The notes: generated by a model not told the origin, from the sequence alone. A DNA stretch of 64,000 bases from Prosthecobacter debontii (GCA_945860295.1 CAMAQH010000002.1:228394-292393); one strand, 5' to 3'; positions 29,515 through 39,479 are shown, counted from the stretch's first letter. Translations and numbers: made by a program.

Positions 29515-31446
29515 CTACTTCAAGATGGCCTCGGCCCAGGGCTCGAAGATGGGGCGTCCGGTGTCTTTGATGTCCCAGCCTAGCAGGTAACGAACTTTGC
29601 TTCCTGAATGACTGGCGCGGCGGATGTGGAAGGTGCCGTCTTTCTCCATGAGCACTGGCTGTGGCATTTGAATCATACCGAGGTCTTGCTCAACCATGCA
29701 GGCGAGCTTTGCCGGGATCGGAGTCATAAGATCTTCGACCACTCGAATGACGATGTCTTCACCTTCTACGGTCACTTTTCCGGTGAGGCGCGGGAGGCGT
29801 GAGATGAAGGTTTGCTCGCGTTTTTTCAGTTGATCCAGCCTTTCTGAATAGGCCGCGATGACGTGGTCAAAGGACGTGCCGCATTTTTGCAGTAGCTGCT
29901 GCCAGAATTCGTTATGATCAGAACCAGGCGCTGGCGGCGACTCGTTTAGCACTTCAAGCAAGCGCCGTGGCAGCGCAGGGCCACCCGTGTCGATCAAAGA
30001 CATGGCGAAGACATAACCTAAAGGATAAACGATGAAAGTTTCACGCTTCTCGGTCAGGGCATCATCATCACACAGCAGGGTGAGAGGGACTCGACCGCGT
30101 GAATCCGTCGCGGCAGCCCAGCGCTCCATGCGCTGCCGCTCAATCTGACTGATTTGGTCATTGCCTGCGAGTTCAGCGGCGGTCGCCACGCCTTCATGAA
30201 AAGCACGCATGGCGTTAAAATGCCCCATGGCGTGCCCCTGACTGAGTTGCTCGATGTAAACGTGCGCGGTTTCGTGGCGCAGGGTTTGGCGGAAGTCGTC
30301 GGCATCTTTAGAGAGAGCCAGAGGCAGCCGAATCTTCGTCCAGTTCGTCTGACCCGCAGCGTGATTGCTCACGAGGCTGGCGACATCGACCACGATGCGG
30401 GCACCTGTTACTGGCGGCTGCTGGAAGAAGTCAGCCACTTGATCATGCATACGATCCATACCGGCGAAGAGTGGCTGCACTTTCTGACGCTGAGACTCAC
30501 GGAAGATGACCTCATAATGCCGGGTCTGATGGGTGGCAAAGCCGACGACTTCACTGGTAGCTTTGACCTTGTAGTTCTTGCCAGGCTTGGATTCGCCTGC
30601 GGCTGTGGCCTCTGGCGGCTGTGGCGGTTCACGGTCTTCACGTTTTGCCATCTGCTGAATCGCAAACAGCCAGACGCCTACGGCAAGCAAGCGACTGAAT
30701 CCTGTGAGCCATGCGCTGAAGCGCCATTCGGCGAGTCGCTCGATCCAGCGGCTAATCCTGCCGTCGCGCCATTGAAAGCCGAGACCCGCGCCGAGCAAAC
30801 CAATGGCGGCTAGTGCTGCATGTCCGGCTATCGGTTTCCACGGCAGGAGCATCTCTCCCGCGCTGCTTGATGGGGAGATGAGATCTGAACTATGAAGCCA
30901 GGCGACCCAAGGACTGCCGGAGGCACGGAACCAAACGACGGCCCATAGAGCAAGGCCTGCCATCAGAGGAAACCATTGTTGAGTGTAGGAAAGCAGCATC
31001 GCAACTGCCACCACGGTGATGCCTAAAAGAAGCCGCAAAGAAGACACGGTCGCGACTTCAACCAAAGGCAGTGGAGTCGAGAGCGAAGTCTGAGACAGCC
31101 AGGCCAAGAGCAGTTCTAGAATCGTCGGCACAAGCAGCGTGAAGGCCATGATCAGCATGGCGGCGAGTGTCTTGTGCAGAAAGACTACCACGCGGCTGAT
31201 AGGCAGCCCATCAAGGAAACTCTGCGTCTGCTGTGTTCTTTCCTGACTGAGTGCGCTGAAGCCGATGATCAGGCCAAAGAACAATGTGGAGACGGCAACA
31301 TTAGTCGCCTCCGCGTTGAAGCCCGATTGCCTGTCTGGGAAATTCGTGGCCATCACATAGATGACTTCAAAGATAGAAAGGGCGATCACTAGCATGGCGC
31401 ACAGGCGCAGTGCCGTCAGTTCTTTGCGCAAGAGTATCAGGTTCAT
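29515..31446 (-). CDS. ABC-2-type permease fused to a gluzincin-like (peptidase MA) domain
   Basis: 643 residues. The N-terminal ~260 hold about six to eight membrane spans typical of ABC-2 permeases (YVMATNFPD, SALSQERTQQTQSFLDGLPIS). The C-terminal ~350-residue part is soluble and carries HETAH at 391-395 and FHEGVA with Glu418, the HExxH...E zinc site of gluzincins. The peptidase would lie on the outer face of the membrane. Fused permease-peptidases probably combine export with processing of a substrate protein or peptide. The gene overlaps the preceding permease gene by 4 bp and is the third gene of a three-gene operon. Confidence 0.8.
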   Translation of the reverse strand: MNLILLRKELTALRLCAMLVIALSIFEVIYVMATNFPDRQSGFNAEATNVAVSTLFFGLIIGFSALSQERTQQTQSFLDGLPISRVVVFLHKTLAAMLIMAFTLLVPTILELLLAWLSQTSLSTPLPLVEVATVSSLRLLLGITVVAVAMLLSYTQQWFPLMAGLALWAVVWFRASGSPWVAWLHSSDLISPSSSAGEMLLPWKPIAGHAALAAIGLLGAGLGFQWRDGRISRWIERLAEWRFSAWLTGFSRLLAVGVWLFAIQQMAKREDREPPQPPEATAAGESKPGKNYKVKATSEVVGFATHQTRHYEVIFRESQRQKVQPLFAGMDRMHDQVADFFQQPPVTGARIVVDVASLVSNHAAGQTNWTKIRLPLALSKDADDFRQTLRHETAHVYIEQLSQGHAMGHFNAMRAFHEGVATAAELAGNDQISQIERQRMERWAAATDSRGRVPLTLLCDDDALTEKRETFIVYPLGYVFAMSLIDTGGPALPRRLLEVLNESPPAPGSDHNEFWQQLLQKCGTSFDHVIAAYSERLDQLKKREQTFISRLPRLTGKVTVEGEDIVIRVVEDLMTPIPAKLACMVEQDLGMIQMPQPVLMEKDGTFHIRRASHSGSKVRYLLGWDIKDTGRPIFEPWAEAILK

Positions 31447-33011
31447 GGCTGCACCTCCTGATCATGCAGTGCGGCAGTCCATTGCTGAGCCAGGGTATCG
31501 AGATCCAAACCCGTGCTGACGCGCAGCAGAGTGGGCACGGAGTTCATGGCATCATGCAGCGCTGCGCGGAAATCATGCGGGGCGGCATAACCAAGAACAG
31601 CACTCAGAAATTGCTGCCGATTTACAGTATCTGACTTGCCCAGCGTCAGCACACCGATCCCGGCCACGGTCGCGGCGGCTTCTTCATCCAGGTCCTCTTT
31701 AAACTTTAACCAGTGCTGCAAATCATGGCGGGAGATTGTGATCTGATCACGCTTGCCTGTCGGCTTGCGTGATTGTGTGAATTGCTGCGCTGTCGTGGCT
31801 TTCTCTCGCAGCGGCCACCATGCGGCAAAGCCATCCAGCACCCAGCCACGATTGTCAGATTTCAATCGGTAATGCTGATGCACGCTGAGCACTCGATTCA
31901 ACACGCGGCTTTGCAGCACAGGATCAGTCGGCGGCGTGGTGAGCATGTTCAGGCGGAGCAGATAACCTTGGCGTGAGTCCAGATCACCATCTTCAAGCTC
32001 ACCCGTGGTCAGGTCTCGTCGGTGAACTATGAACAGCGGTGGTAGCTTGCTACAGCCTAGGTAATCAGCCGCGCTGGCCAGCATTTCAGCCGATGCCTGT
32101 GCGTGGGCTTTTAGCGCTGCTTTCTCCTCTTCAGTGGGCACACTGACGGCGGCGGCTGTCGAAATCGTGGCGGCACGCAAGCTCACATCGACAGCTCCAG
32201 GAAGATGCAGAGGGTCCGTGCTTTGCTTCTTCTCAAACACCGAGCCAATGATCATGAGCGAGACAATGGCCAGCGCCGTGACGGTCATTTTTTCGCGCGC
32301 TGACATTTTCTCTGAGAGCATGGAAGCCAGCGTCGCATCACGCACGAGTCCCAGGGCAAAGCCGAAGCCCGTGATGCTCACAATCAAGGCCGCTGTGATC
32401 CACAGCGCTTCCACCGGCCACACGAACCGCTCATAAGCGAAGCGAGAGCCGATCAGGTCAAATGGACCAAAGCGGTTCACCATCACTCCAGCACCGTTTT
32501 GTGCATAAAGGAGTCCGCCAAAGATGACCACGCCGATCAAGAGGCGATAGCGCCCTAGAAAAGCCAGCGTATAACACACCGCCCAGCAGAACCACGTCCA
32601 GCCCAGCGCTTTCACCCACAGCAAGCAGACAAACCTGTCGGTCATGGCCTCACCACCGCGCGTGGACCACCAAGCTGCGGCTAACAGCGCACTGACAACA
32701 CTGAATAGCAGGATCAGTCCGAGCGCATATTTCACCGCCAGCATCATCCAGCGCGGCATCGGTAATCCTTCGAGAAAAATCTGCGTGCGGTGCCTGAACT
32801 CACCCGCGATCAGCGCATTCCCCAGGATCACACAGGTCAGCGGGAGAAACACCAAGAGCAGCCATGCCAGTGTGGCAAAGGCACTGCCACCACTGCGCGC
32901 CAAGAGGCCCGTGCCCTGCATCATCATGAGACCAGTGGTCAGCAAAATCAGCATGAAGAGAATCAGCGTCGCATGTTGCCGCAGTTCCTTTTCAAGCAGC
33001 CCGCGAATCAC
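31443..33011 (-). CDS. ABC-2-type permease fused to a degenerate peptidase-like domain
   Basis: 522 residues with about six N-terminal membrane spans and a C-terminal ~240-residue soluble domain. RTQIFLEGLPMPRWMML parallels SFLDGLPIS of its partner permease, so the two permeases are paralogues. The expected zinc site is degenerate: where the partner has HETAH and HEGVA this protein has VHQHY and LDGFAAWW. It is therefore probably catalytically inactive and may be a scaffold or substrate-binding half of a heterodimeric exporter. It overlaps the upstream ATPase gene and the downstream permease gene by 4 bp each. Confidence 0.78.
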   Translation of the reverse strand: MIRGLLEKELRQHATLILFMLILLTTGLMMMQGTGLLARSGGSAFATLAWLLLVFLPLTCVILGNALIAGEFRHRTQIFLEGLPMPRWMMLAVKYALGLILLFSVVSALLAAAWWSTRGGEAMTDRFVCLLWVKALGWTWFCWAVCYTLAFLGRYRLLIGVVIFGGLLYAQNGAGVMVNRFGPFDLIGSRFAYERFVWPVEALWITAALIVSITGFGFALGLVRDATLASMLSEKMSAREKMTVTALAIVSLMIIGSVFEKKQSTDPLHLPGAVDVSLRAATISTAAAVSVPTEEEKAALKAHAQASAEMLASAADYLGCSKLPPLFIVHRRDLTTGELEDGDLDSRQGYLLRLNMLTTPPTDPVLQSRVLNRVLSVHQHYRLKSDNRGWVLDGFAAWWPLREKATTAQQFTQSRKPTGKRDQITISRHDLQHWLKFKEDLDEEAAATVAGIGVLTLGKSDTVNRQQFLSAVLGYAAPHDFRAALHDAMNSVPTLLRVSTGLDLDTLAQQWTAALHDQEVQP

Positions 33012-33904
33012 AGCGCAACCCCCCGTGATCCGACGCAGGCGATGAAGATTTCCTCCAGCGAAAGCCTCTGCACTTCGGCCCCCTCGGGGAGTTGCAACTC
33101 AGCCCACGCCTGCGGTTCAGCGCGCAGCACCTGCCATGTATCGTCATGCATCGTGCGTTCATTCCACAGCTCAAAGGACGCGGTTAAATCAACGGCCACA
33201 TCAGGCTTGATCACCAACCGCCGCACCTCTGCGCGCAGATCCTGCAAGCCGCCCTCAAAGCGCATCCGCCCTGCATGGAGGATGCCGATGCGGTCCGCGC
33301 AGCGCTCCACTTCATCGATCAGATGCGATGAGAAAAACGTCGTGCGTTGATGCTGCCGCGCCTGCGCCACGATGATCTCCATGAACTCTCGGCGTGCCAC
33401 CGGGTCGAGTCCCGCCGTCGGCTCATCAAGGATTAAAAGGTCAGGCTTCGGCGCGATAGCCATCGCTAGAGCCAGCTTTGCCTTCATGCCGCCTGATAGA
33501 TGCGAGACACGCCGAGCTTCCGGGATTTCAAAGACCGCCAGCAAGCGGCTGAACTCCGCCTTGTCCCAGGTCGGATAAAACGATCCCACAAACTTACCCA
33601 GCGCCTTGCATGACATCCACGGATAGAAATTCTGCTCCTGTGACACATAGCCGATGCGCCGCTTTTGTTTCACACTCGTCCTGCGCGTGGTCTCTCCCAT
33701 CAGCGTGATCGTCCCCGCCTCTGCGGCGATGATACCCATCAGCGTGCGGATGGTCGTTGTCTTGCCTGCGCCATTGATACCGAGGAAGCCATAGATCTCT
33801 CCAGCCCTCACGGTCAGATCCACGCCATCGACTGCTGCCACGCTACCGAAGTGGCGTTTGAGTCCTTTTACTTCGAGCACCATTCCTGGGTCAGATCCAA
33901 TCAT
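33008..33904 (-). CDS. ABC transporter ATP-binding protein
   Basis: The 298-residue ATPase has all the motifs: Walker A GINGAGKTT, Q-loop SQEQN, signature LSGGMKAKL, Walker B LLILDEPTAGLD and the H-loop TTFFSSHLIDEV. It is the DrrA/CcmA/NatA type that drives ABC-2 exporters. The ~70-residue C-terminal extension is of unknown function. ATG 33904 is used; ATG 33883 (MVLEVKGLKRHFG) would fit the family start better. It is the first gene of the operon with the two permease-peptidase genes, overlapping the next by 4 bp. Confidence 0.93.
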   Translation of the reverse strand: MIGSDPGMVLEVKGLKRHFGSVAAVDGVDLTVRAGEIYGFLGINGAGKTTTIRTLMGIIAAEAGTITLMGETTRRTSVKQKRRIGYVSQEQNFYPWMSCKALGKFVGSFYPTWDKAEFSRLLAVFEIPEARRVSHLSGGMKAKLALAMAIAPKPDLLILDEPTAGLDPVARREFMEIIVAQARQHQRTTFFSSHLIDEVERCADRIGILHAGRMRFEGGLQDLRAEVRRLVIKPDVAVDLTASFELWNERTMHDDTWQVLRAEPQAWAELQLPEGAEVQRLSLEEIFIACVGSRGVAL

Positions 33905-33959
33905 GGCGAGTCATTTAATTGGAACTTTGGTAGGAAGCAAAGGCAATCCGCGCGGACCA

Positions 33960-34565
33960 TCACTCCTCCTCTTCCACCTCTTCATCTTCATTGAGATGAA
34001 TGCGGATGCTGCGGTCTTCGAGGGCATCTCGGGTGTCGAGGATGTCTTGGCCGTCGATGCTGAGCCAGAGGCTGGCGTGATCGCGCGAGCGACCGCTGCG
34101 GTCGGCGTGGTAGGCGAAGCCGAAGCGACCGTAGAAAGGCATGGTCTCTGTGCTGGTGCGCATCCAGAGATCGATGGGGCGGTCATCTACTTCCAGTAGG
34201 GCGATGCGCGCGGCGAGCAGTGTGGTGCCGAAGCCTCGGCGATGGTAATCGCGATGCACCATACCATAGACGAGCGTGGAGGAATCTGAGTCGCCCACCA
34301 GCTCCAGTCCACCGCAACCGATGACATCGCCATCGTATTCAATGACGAGGTAATAGGAGGTGCCGAGATTGAGGAACTCCATGAAATTCTCCAGGCCTTC
34401 AGGTGTGAAACAGTCGGGCACGTTGGAACGATAGATCTCAATACAGGCTTCCAGATCGTCCGGCAGATACTCGCGAATGCGGCAGGCGACGAGCTTGGGC
34501 ACGATGGCCTCCATCAGTGGGGAAAGCTCTTCGAGTTCGGTGTTGTCTTCGTGGTCGTGGTTCAT
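33960..34565 (-). CDS. GNAT family N-acetyltransferase
   Basis: 201 residues. The acetyl-CoA pyrophosphate loop is YHRRGFGTTLLAAR (R-x-x-G-x-G/A), preceded by DVIGCGGLELVGDS and followed by the PFYGRFGF strand. The C-terminus is acidic (HLNEDEEVEEEE). GNAT enzymes transfer acetyl groups to amines; the substrate is not predictable. It lies 56 bp upstream of the ABC operon, in the same direction. Confidence 0.8.
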   Translation of the reverse strand: MNHDHEDNTELEELSPLMEAIVPKLVACRIREYLPDDLEACIEIYRSNVPDCFTPEGLENFMEFLNLGTSYYLVIEYDGDVIGCGGLELVGDSDSSTLVYGMVHRDYHRRGFGTTLLAARIALLEVDDRPIDLWMRTSTETMPFYGRFGFAYHADRSGRSRDHASLWLSIDGQDILDTRDALEDRSIRIHLNEDEEVEEEE

Positions 34566-34615
34566 GGATGAAAGCTCCGCTAATGGATGCGAATGCGTGC
34601 GGATTCAATGCTGCA

Positions 34616-35557
34616 TCAAACGCCGATAGCTTTGATGGCCCAGGCGATGACGAGCGGGGTGGTGATCATGCTGACGACTGTGGTGGAGAGCACGCACTGC
34701 ACGGCAGTCGGCGCGTGGCCGCCGTAGTGCTTGCCGACCATGATGCTGAAAACCGCGCTCGGCATGGCTCCCTGGACGATGAGAATGCGCTTCAGCTCGG
34801 TGCTCAGTGGCAGATACCAGGCTCCTGCAAAGAAGGCCACAGGGATGAGGCCGAGGCGCAAAACGGGTGCGAGCACGGCGATGGACCAGCGCATCCGTTC
34901 TTGACCCCAGATGTCTGCAATAGTCGCGCCAATGATCAGCAGTGCGACTGGTACCGCGCAGGCTCCGAGCATGGCCATCGTGTTATGAACGAACTGCGGC
35001 ACATAGACGTGCATGCCGGTGAAATTCAGTAGCAGTGAAAAGAGAATCGTCAGCACGGGCGGATTCAAAGCTAGCTTCCACGGTGCTTTTCCGAGCCCCG
35101 TCAAAAGCCCCACGCCCGCTGTCCAACAAGCGAGTTCAACGCCGAGTGTGAATGTGAAGAGAACCCCGAGCGTGCCTTTATCTGGAAACAGTGCGGTGAC
35201 GATGGGAATGGCCACAAAACCATAATTTTGCAAACCACACGAGACAGCAAAGCTGCGCCGCCCCTCATGCTTCCGCAGCCCGATTAGTGAAGCCGCAAAA
35301 TACGAGATGGCGATGCCAAGCGCCGCGAGTCCAAAGCCCAGTCCTGCCGCAATAATGACCGGCAGCGGCAGCATGACCGATGCATTGCCGACCACGCGCT
35401 CCAAGATCAAGCAGGGTGTAAGCAACACAATGCACAGACGCATCATCCCGGCATCGACCTCGGCAGGCAGGAGACCCGTTTTTCTGACAGTGAATCCCGC
35501 TGCCATCGCGAGATACACGGGCAGTACGACGGTGAAGATGCTGGCAAAGTCGAACAT
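34616..35557 (-). CDS. AEC family (auxin efflux carrier-like) transporter
   Basis: 313 residues from ATG 35557 with about ten membrane spans. The opening FDFASIFTVVLPVYLAMAAG and the NYGFVAIPIVTALFP motif are typical of AEC permeases (malonate/malate and other carboxylate transporters). ATG 35557 is chosen so that the hydrophobic first helix starts at the N-terminus; ATG 35596 is the alternative. The gene is divergent from the SGNH esterase gene at 35681 and follows on toward the GNAT gene. Confidence 0.83.
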   Translation of the reverse strand: MFDFASIFTVVLPVYLAMAAGFTVRKTGLLPAEVDAGMMRLCIVLLTPCLILERVVGNASVMLPLPVIIAAGLGFGLAALGIAISYFAASLIGLRKHEGRRSFAVSCGLQNYGFVAIPIVTALFPDKGTLGVLFTFTLGVELACWTAGVGLLTGLGKAPWKLALNPPVLTILFSLLLNFTGMHVYVPQFVHNTMAMLGACAVPVALLIIGATIADIWGQERMRWSIAVLAPVLRLGLIPVAFFAGAWYLPLSTELKRILIVQGAMPSAVFSIMVGKHYGGHAPTAVQCVLSTTVVSMITTPLVIAWAIKAIGV

Positions 35558-35680
35558 AAGGAGCGCCCACGGTGGCGTGCTAAGATGACAGGGCAAGCCT
35601 CACCGTCGTTCGCTTCGCTGCAGCGAATGAGATGACTTTGTGATTGCCACTGCATTTTCATCCCGTCAGAGTAACTGCCC

Positions 35681-36454
35681 ATGAAATTCAATTCACTCGC
35701 ACTCTCCGTTGTTTTATTCGTCGCCGTGGCCGCTCAGGCTCAAACGACCGCTCCAGTCGCCAAGCCCGCTGTGCCCGCCATCGTGCTGCCGCCGCAGGCA
35801 CCTGATGTTGCTGCGCAGAAGTTTGGCCCAGATGGCAAAGTGAACAGCGGCTTTGCTGCGGCACACGAGCGCTTCGTGAAAATCGCCCTAGAAGGCTCGG
35901 CACAACTCGTCTTCCTCGGAGACTCGATCACGGCTGGCTGGGGCAGTCAGAAAGCCGTCTGGGAAAAAGCTTTCAGTGCCTACAAGCCTGCGAACTTTGG
36001 CATCGGCGGTGACCGCACGCAGCATGTCCTCTGGCGCATCACCAATGGCGAACTCGACGGCATCAAGCCCAAGGCTGTCGTGCTCATGATCGGCACGAAC
36101 AACTCCGGCAGCGATTCCGCAGAAGGCATCGCCAAAGGCGTCACCGTCATCGTAGAGACGATCCGTGCTAAGCAGCCACAGGCCAAGATTCTACTGCTCG
36201 CCGTCTTTCCACGCGGTGATAAACCAACGGGCAAGCTCGGTGCTGCCAATGAGAAGCTTAAGCTGGTGAACGCCAGCCTCGCTAAGCTCGACGACGGCAA
36301 GAGCATTCACTTCCTCGACATCGGCAGCAAATTTCCACAACCTGAGGGTGCGCTCACCAAAGAGGTCATGCCCGACTTCCTTCACCTCTCTGTCGTAGGT
36401 TATCAAATCTGGGCAGACGCGATCAGCCCGAAGCTCGCGGAGCTAATGAAATAA
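35681..36454 (+). CDS. Secreted SGNH/GDSL esterase (platelet-activating-factor acetylhydrolase-like)
   Basis: 257 residues with a signal peptide (SLALSVVLFVAVAAQAQ). The SGNH blocks are intact: LVFLGDSITAGWG (Ser), NFGIGGDRTQHVLWR (Gly), VVLMIGTNNSG (Asn) and PDFLHLSVVGYQ (Asp/His). This matches the PAF-acetylhydrolase gamma-like lipases common in Verrucomicrobia and Planctomycetes, which deacetylate carbohydrates. Its 3' end overlaps by 12 bp with the convergent ComEA-like gene. Confidence 0.87.
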   Translation: MKFNSLALSVVLFVAVAAQAQTTAPVAKPAVPAIVLPPQAPDVAAQKFGPDGKVNSGFAAAHERFVKIALEGSAQLVFLGDSITAGWGSQKAVWEKAFSAYKPANFGIGGDRTQHVLWRITNGELDGIKPKAVVLMIGTNNSGSDSAEGIAKGVTVIVETIRAKQPQAKILLLAVFPRGDKPTGKLGAANEKLKLVNASLAKLDDGKSIHFLDIGSKFPQPEGALTKEVMPDFLHLSVVGYQIWADAISPKLAELMK

Positions 36455-36859
36455 GGCATCTAGCTTCATGGTCTGAGGCTGGTCATGATTCTCCTGCGTG
36501 ACCCGGATGCGCGGGAGAATTCGCCCGATGATTTTCCCGCCGATACCGGGGACACGGGCCAAGTCCCCGACTGATCTAAAAGGTCGCGCATGGATGATCG
36601 CTGCGGCCAAAGCGGGGCCAATATTTGGCAATGAATCCAGCTCAACCGCCGATGCCGTGTTGACGTCAATACGTGCGGCGTCGGCTGCTTGCTGTGCCTT
36701 CCGTCCCGTTCTTTCCGCTTCAGAATCCGAAAGCACCGCCATCATGGCACAGCCCAGCAGCACTGCTGCTACGACCTGCCAGATCCAAGACAGCGGGGCC
36801 TGCTCTTCCAGCTCAACCCACTTTCGTGGTTGTTTCGAGAGCGGCTCCTTCTTCGGCAT
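36443..36859 (-). CDS. Membrane-anchored ComEA-type helix-hairpin-helix protein
   Basis: 138 residues with one membrane helix (IWQVVAAVLLGCAMMAV, residues about 27-43) and a C-terminal pair of helix-hairpin-helix motifs (VNTASAVELDSLPNIGP, SVGDLARVPGIGGKI). This is the ComEA domain that binds DNA non-specifically in the periplasm during competence, though many small HhH proteins have other roles. It begins 4 bp after the sulfatase gene stop and may be co-transcribed with it. Confidence 0.8.
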   Translation of the reverse strand: MPKKEPLSKQPRKWVELEEQAPLSWIWQVVAAVLLGCAMMAVLSDSEAERTGRKAQQAADAARIDVNTASAVELDSLPNIGPALAAAIIHARPFRSVGDLARVPGIGGKIIGRILPRIRVTQENHDQPQTMKLDALFH

Positions 36860-36863
36860 TGGC

Positions 36864-38315
36864 TTACTTTTTTTGTCCGCTCAGTAGCGCTTTCATCTTC
36901 GCGACTGTTGCTGAATGTGCGGGGTCACTAGCGAGGTCTTTGGCCTCTTGTGGATCGGCTTGGAGATCATGAAGAGTGGCACCCTGACGGCCCTCATCCC
37001 ACTCCGTATAGCGGTATTGTTCAGTTCGGACACTGACGCCGAGGAAGCCCTTCCCCTTCCCTTTTTTACCGCCCTTACCCTTTTCGAGATTCTTAGGATC
37101 AAAACTCGGTGCGGTGGTGCCAACGGGTGCTCCACGCAGAACTTGAGAGAATGCAGGGTGGCTCCATTCGGCTGTTGGATTGTCGAGCAGGGGCTTCAAG
37201 CTCACGCCATCAGTCGAAGGTGCTGGCAGGCCACACACATCGGCGAATGTGGCATGCAGATCGACGAGTTCGACGGTGCGCACACAGGACTTGCCGTTAT
37301 TAGTATTGCCGGGGACGCTGATGATCAGCGGCACATGGGCGGAGTTCTCCCACAGGCTCTGCTTTTGCCACAATCCGTGATCACCCGTGTGGTAGCCGTG
37401 ATCGCTGTGGAAGACGATGACAGTCTTGTCCCGCAGGCCGAGACGCTCGACAGCGGAGATGACTTCTCCGACTTGGTCATCCATGAAAGTCGTGGAGGCG
37501 AAGTAAGCCTGGAGAATCTCTTTGCGCATCGGATCAGTGAGCTGGTCCTGCTCTTTCTTGTAGCTCGCATAAGCCTGTGATGGAATGCCCGGCACATCCT
37601 TCATAGGCCCAGTAGCAAGCTGGATACCGTCGATTGGATACATATCAAAATACTTCTGCGGCGCGACATACGGCGTGTGGGGTCGGTAAAAGCCGACCGC
37701 GAGATAAAACGGGCCGTCCTTCTTTGCTTCAAGCAACTTGATCGCCTCCGCAGCGCCCACGGCATCGGTTTGTGGGTCTTCCGATTTATCAGCGAACCAG
37801 CTCAGCGTGCCACCGAACTGACCGGGATTGAGTGTGTGTATTTGGTCCTCGACTTTTTTGTCGTGGCCGATCGGATTGATCACCTGCATCCATGACTGAT
37901 CATCATCGAGTCCACTGGTGCCGATCTGTGTCGGCACGCCATAGTGATAGAGCTTGCCGACACGCGCTGAGAACGCGCCCGCCTTTGAAAACGTCTGCGG
38001 GATGCTCGCGACATCTGGCAGGGCCTTGCGAAAATGAGTGGAGTTTTCATACACCTTTGTGCTACCGGGCCGCATCCCGGTCATGAAGGAAGCGCGGCTC
38101 GGATTGCAGAGTGGGAACTGGCAATAAGCCCGCTCAAAGCGCACACCACTCGCCGCGAGTTTGTCGATATTTGGCGACTTCACCTGCTTGTGTCCATAGC
38201 AGCTCAGCGTGCAGTTCAAGTCGTCGGAGACAATGTGTAGAACGTTAAATTTCGGCGCAGCAGCAAGGGCGGCTGAGGCGAAAAGAGCAAGGCAGGCGGT
38301 GAACAAAGACTTCAT
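36864..38315 (-). CDS. Secreted formylglycine sulfatase (iduronate-2-sulfatase-like)
   Basis: 483 residues with a signal peptide (LFTACLALFASAALAA). The activation motif is PLCNPSRASFMTGMRPG, where the Cys of C-x-P-S-R becomes formylglycine. VSDDLN gives the first metal aspartates, and FHSDHGYHTGDHGLWQKQ the Asp-His metal ligands. SLKPLLDNP and a C-terminal ARYTEW-like block follow. Such arylsulfatases remove sulfate from polysaccharides in the periplasm. No sulfatase-maturase gene is in the window. Confidence 0.93.
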   Translation of the reverse strand: MKSLFTACLALFASAALAAAPKFNVLHIVSDDLNCTLSCYGHKQVKSPNIDKLAASGVRFERAYCQFPLCNPSRASFMTGMRPGSTKVYENSTHFRKALPDVASIPQTFSKAGAFSARVGKLYHYGVPTQIGTSGLDDDQSWMQVINPIGHDKKVEDQIHTLNPGQFGGTLSWFADKSEDPQTDAVGAAEAIKLLEAKKDGPFYLAVGFYRPHTPYVAPQKYFDMYPIDGIQLATGPMKDVPGIPSQAYASYKKEQDQLTDPMRKEILQAYFASTTFMDDQVGEVISAVERLGLRDKTVIVFHSDHGYHTGDHGLWQKQSLWENSAHVPLIISVPGNTNNGKSCVRTVELVDLHATFADVCGLPAPSTDGVSLKPLLDNPTAEWSHPAFSQVLRGAPVGTTAPSFDPKNLEKGKGGKKGKGKGFLGVSVRTEQYRYTEWDEGRQGATLHDLQADPQEAKDLASDPAHSATVAKMKALLSGQKK

Positions 38316-38515
38316 GACGGGCCACGATAACGCGCATGAAGGGACTAGCTCTCAGGTTTTTACAGGAGATCGCCATTTCGTCGGGGTCCGAACATTTTAT
38401 TCCGCACCAGAGGCATGAATCAACTCGGGTAAGTCAGACGGCACAGATTGATTTGTCGGGTTCAATCCGTTATTTGCCGATGCGACCATGCCCACTCAAG
38501 TTTCGGTGTAAGACC

Positions 38516-39238
38516 ATGAGCTTTGCGCGATGCGCCCTGTTCTTGACCTTATGCGGCGGTGTGACCATGCGTGGAGCCGAGACGACGAAAACGATTCCTT
38601 TATTGGGCGACGATTCAGCGATTCCGCAGTCCGTGAAAGAGGGGGACCTTGAAGCGCTGATCGCTAACTCTCCTTTCACTCGCTCTCTGGGTGTTTCCGA
38701 TTCGATCATCCTTACGGGTGTCGCACACATCAATGACGATGTCTTTGCCACTCTACTCGACACTGAAACCATGCAGTCTCAGGTGGTTTCCAAGACTTCA
38801 AACATTCAGGGATGGCAGTTGATTGGTGTCAGCGGAAATCCTGCAGAGTCTCGAACGTGGGCAGCAAAAATCCAGGTGACCGGTGGGCAGGTCATCTCCG
38901 TTCGCTATCAAAAGCCACCCACCAAACGCACTCGGTTGGCGACGGCAGGTAGCAACTCCAACAGTGGCAGTTCTACTGGAAACACGCCACCCTTGAGCTC
39001 GTCTCAAAAGGCAGAGGCAAAAAACGCAGCTGTGAATTACCGCGAAGGATTCACTTCGGATGGTTACCCCCAGCAGCCGCCACCTGAGATGGTCGCAAAA
39101 CTCTCGCGTCTCAGTGTCGGGCAGCGCGAGGACATCAATCGAGAAATGCTCGGCTTGCGAAACAAGGGCCTCGGCATGGACGAGCGTCGCAAGATCTATG
39201 AAAACCTCGTGGACCGCTCATCTCAGGAAAGACGTTGA
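38516..39238 (+). CDS. Secreted protein of unknown function
   Basis: From ATG 38516 the protein has 240 residues, with a signal sequence (SFARCALFLTLCGGVTMRGAE). The C-terminal half is Ser/Gly/Asn-rich, followed by a helix with REDINREMLGLRNKGLGMDE. The upstream in-frame ATG at 38480 (MRPCPLKFRC) is an alternative. I recognise no family. It has no close same-strand neighbour. Confidence 0.6.
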   Translation: MSFARCALFLTLCGGVTMRGAETTKTIPLLGDDSAIPQSVKEGDLEALIANSPFTRSLGVSDSIILTGVAHINDDVFATLLDTETMQSQVVSKTSNIQGWQLIGVSGNPAESRTWAAKIQVTGGQVISVRYQKPPTKRTRLATAGSNSNSGSSTGNTPPLSSSQKAEAKNAAVNYREGFTSDGYPQQPPPEMVAKLSRLSVGQREDINREMLGLRNKGLGMDERRKIYENLVDRSSQERR

Positions 39239-39479
39239 TTCTGTTCGAGATTATCTGGCCTTGCCGTTGGCCAATGCAGCTTTGTAGATTAACCCCACTG
39301 CGAAGCAAAGAACCCCGGTCCCATTTGCATCCCGAGTGCGAAAACAAACAGCATGAGTCCGAAGTCCTTTAAAAGTGCGCTGCATCCGCACTTGGTATTA
39401 GTCTGAAATGAGAAGCCAGCAGTCCGGTTAAGAGCACACCCGCAGGGCAGGCTTCATCCATGGCATGAATGATACCAGT

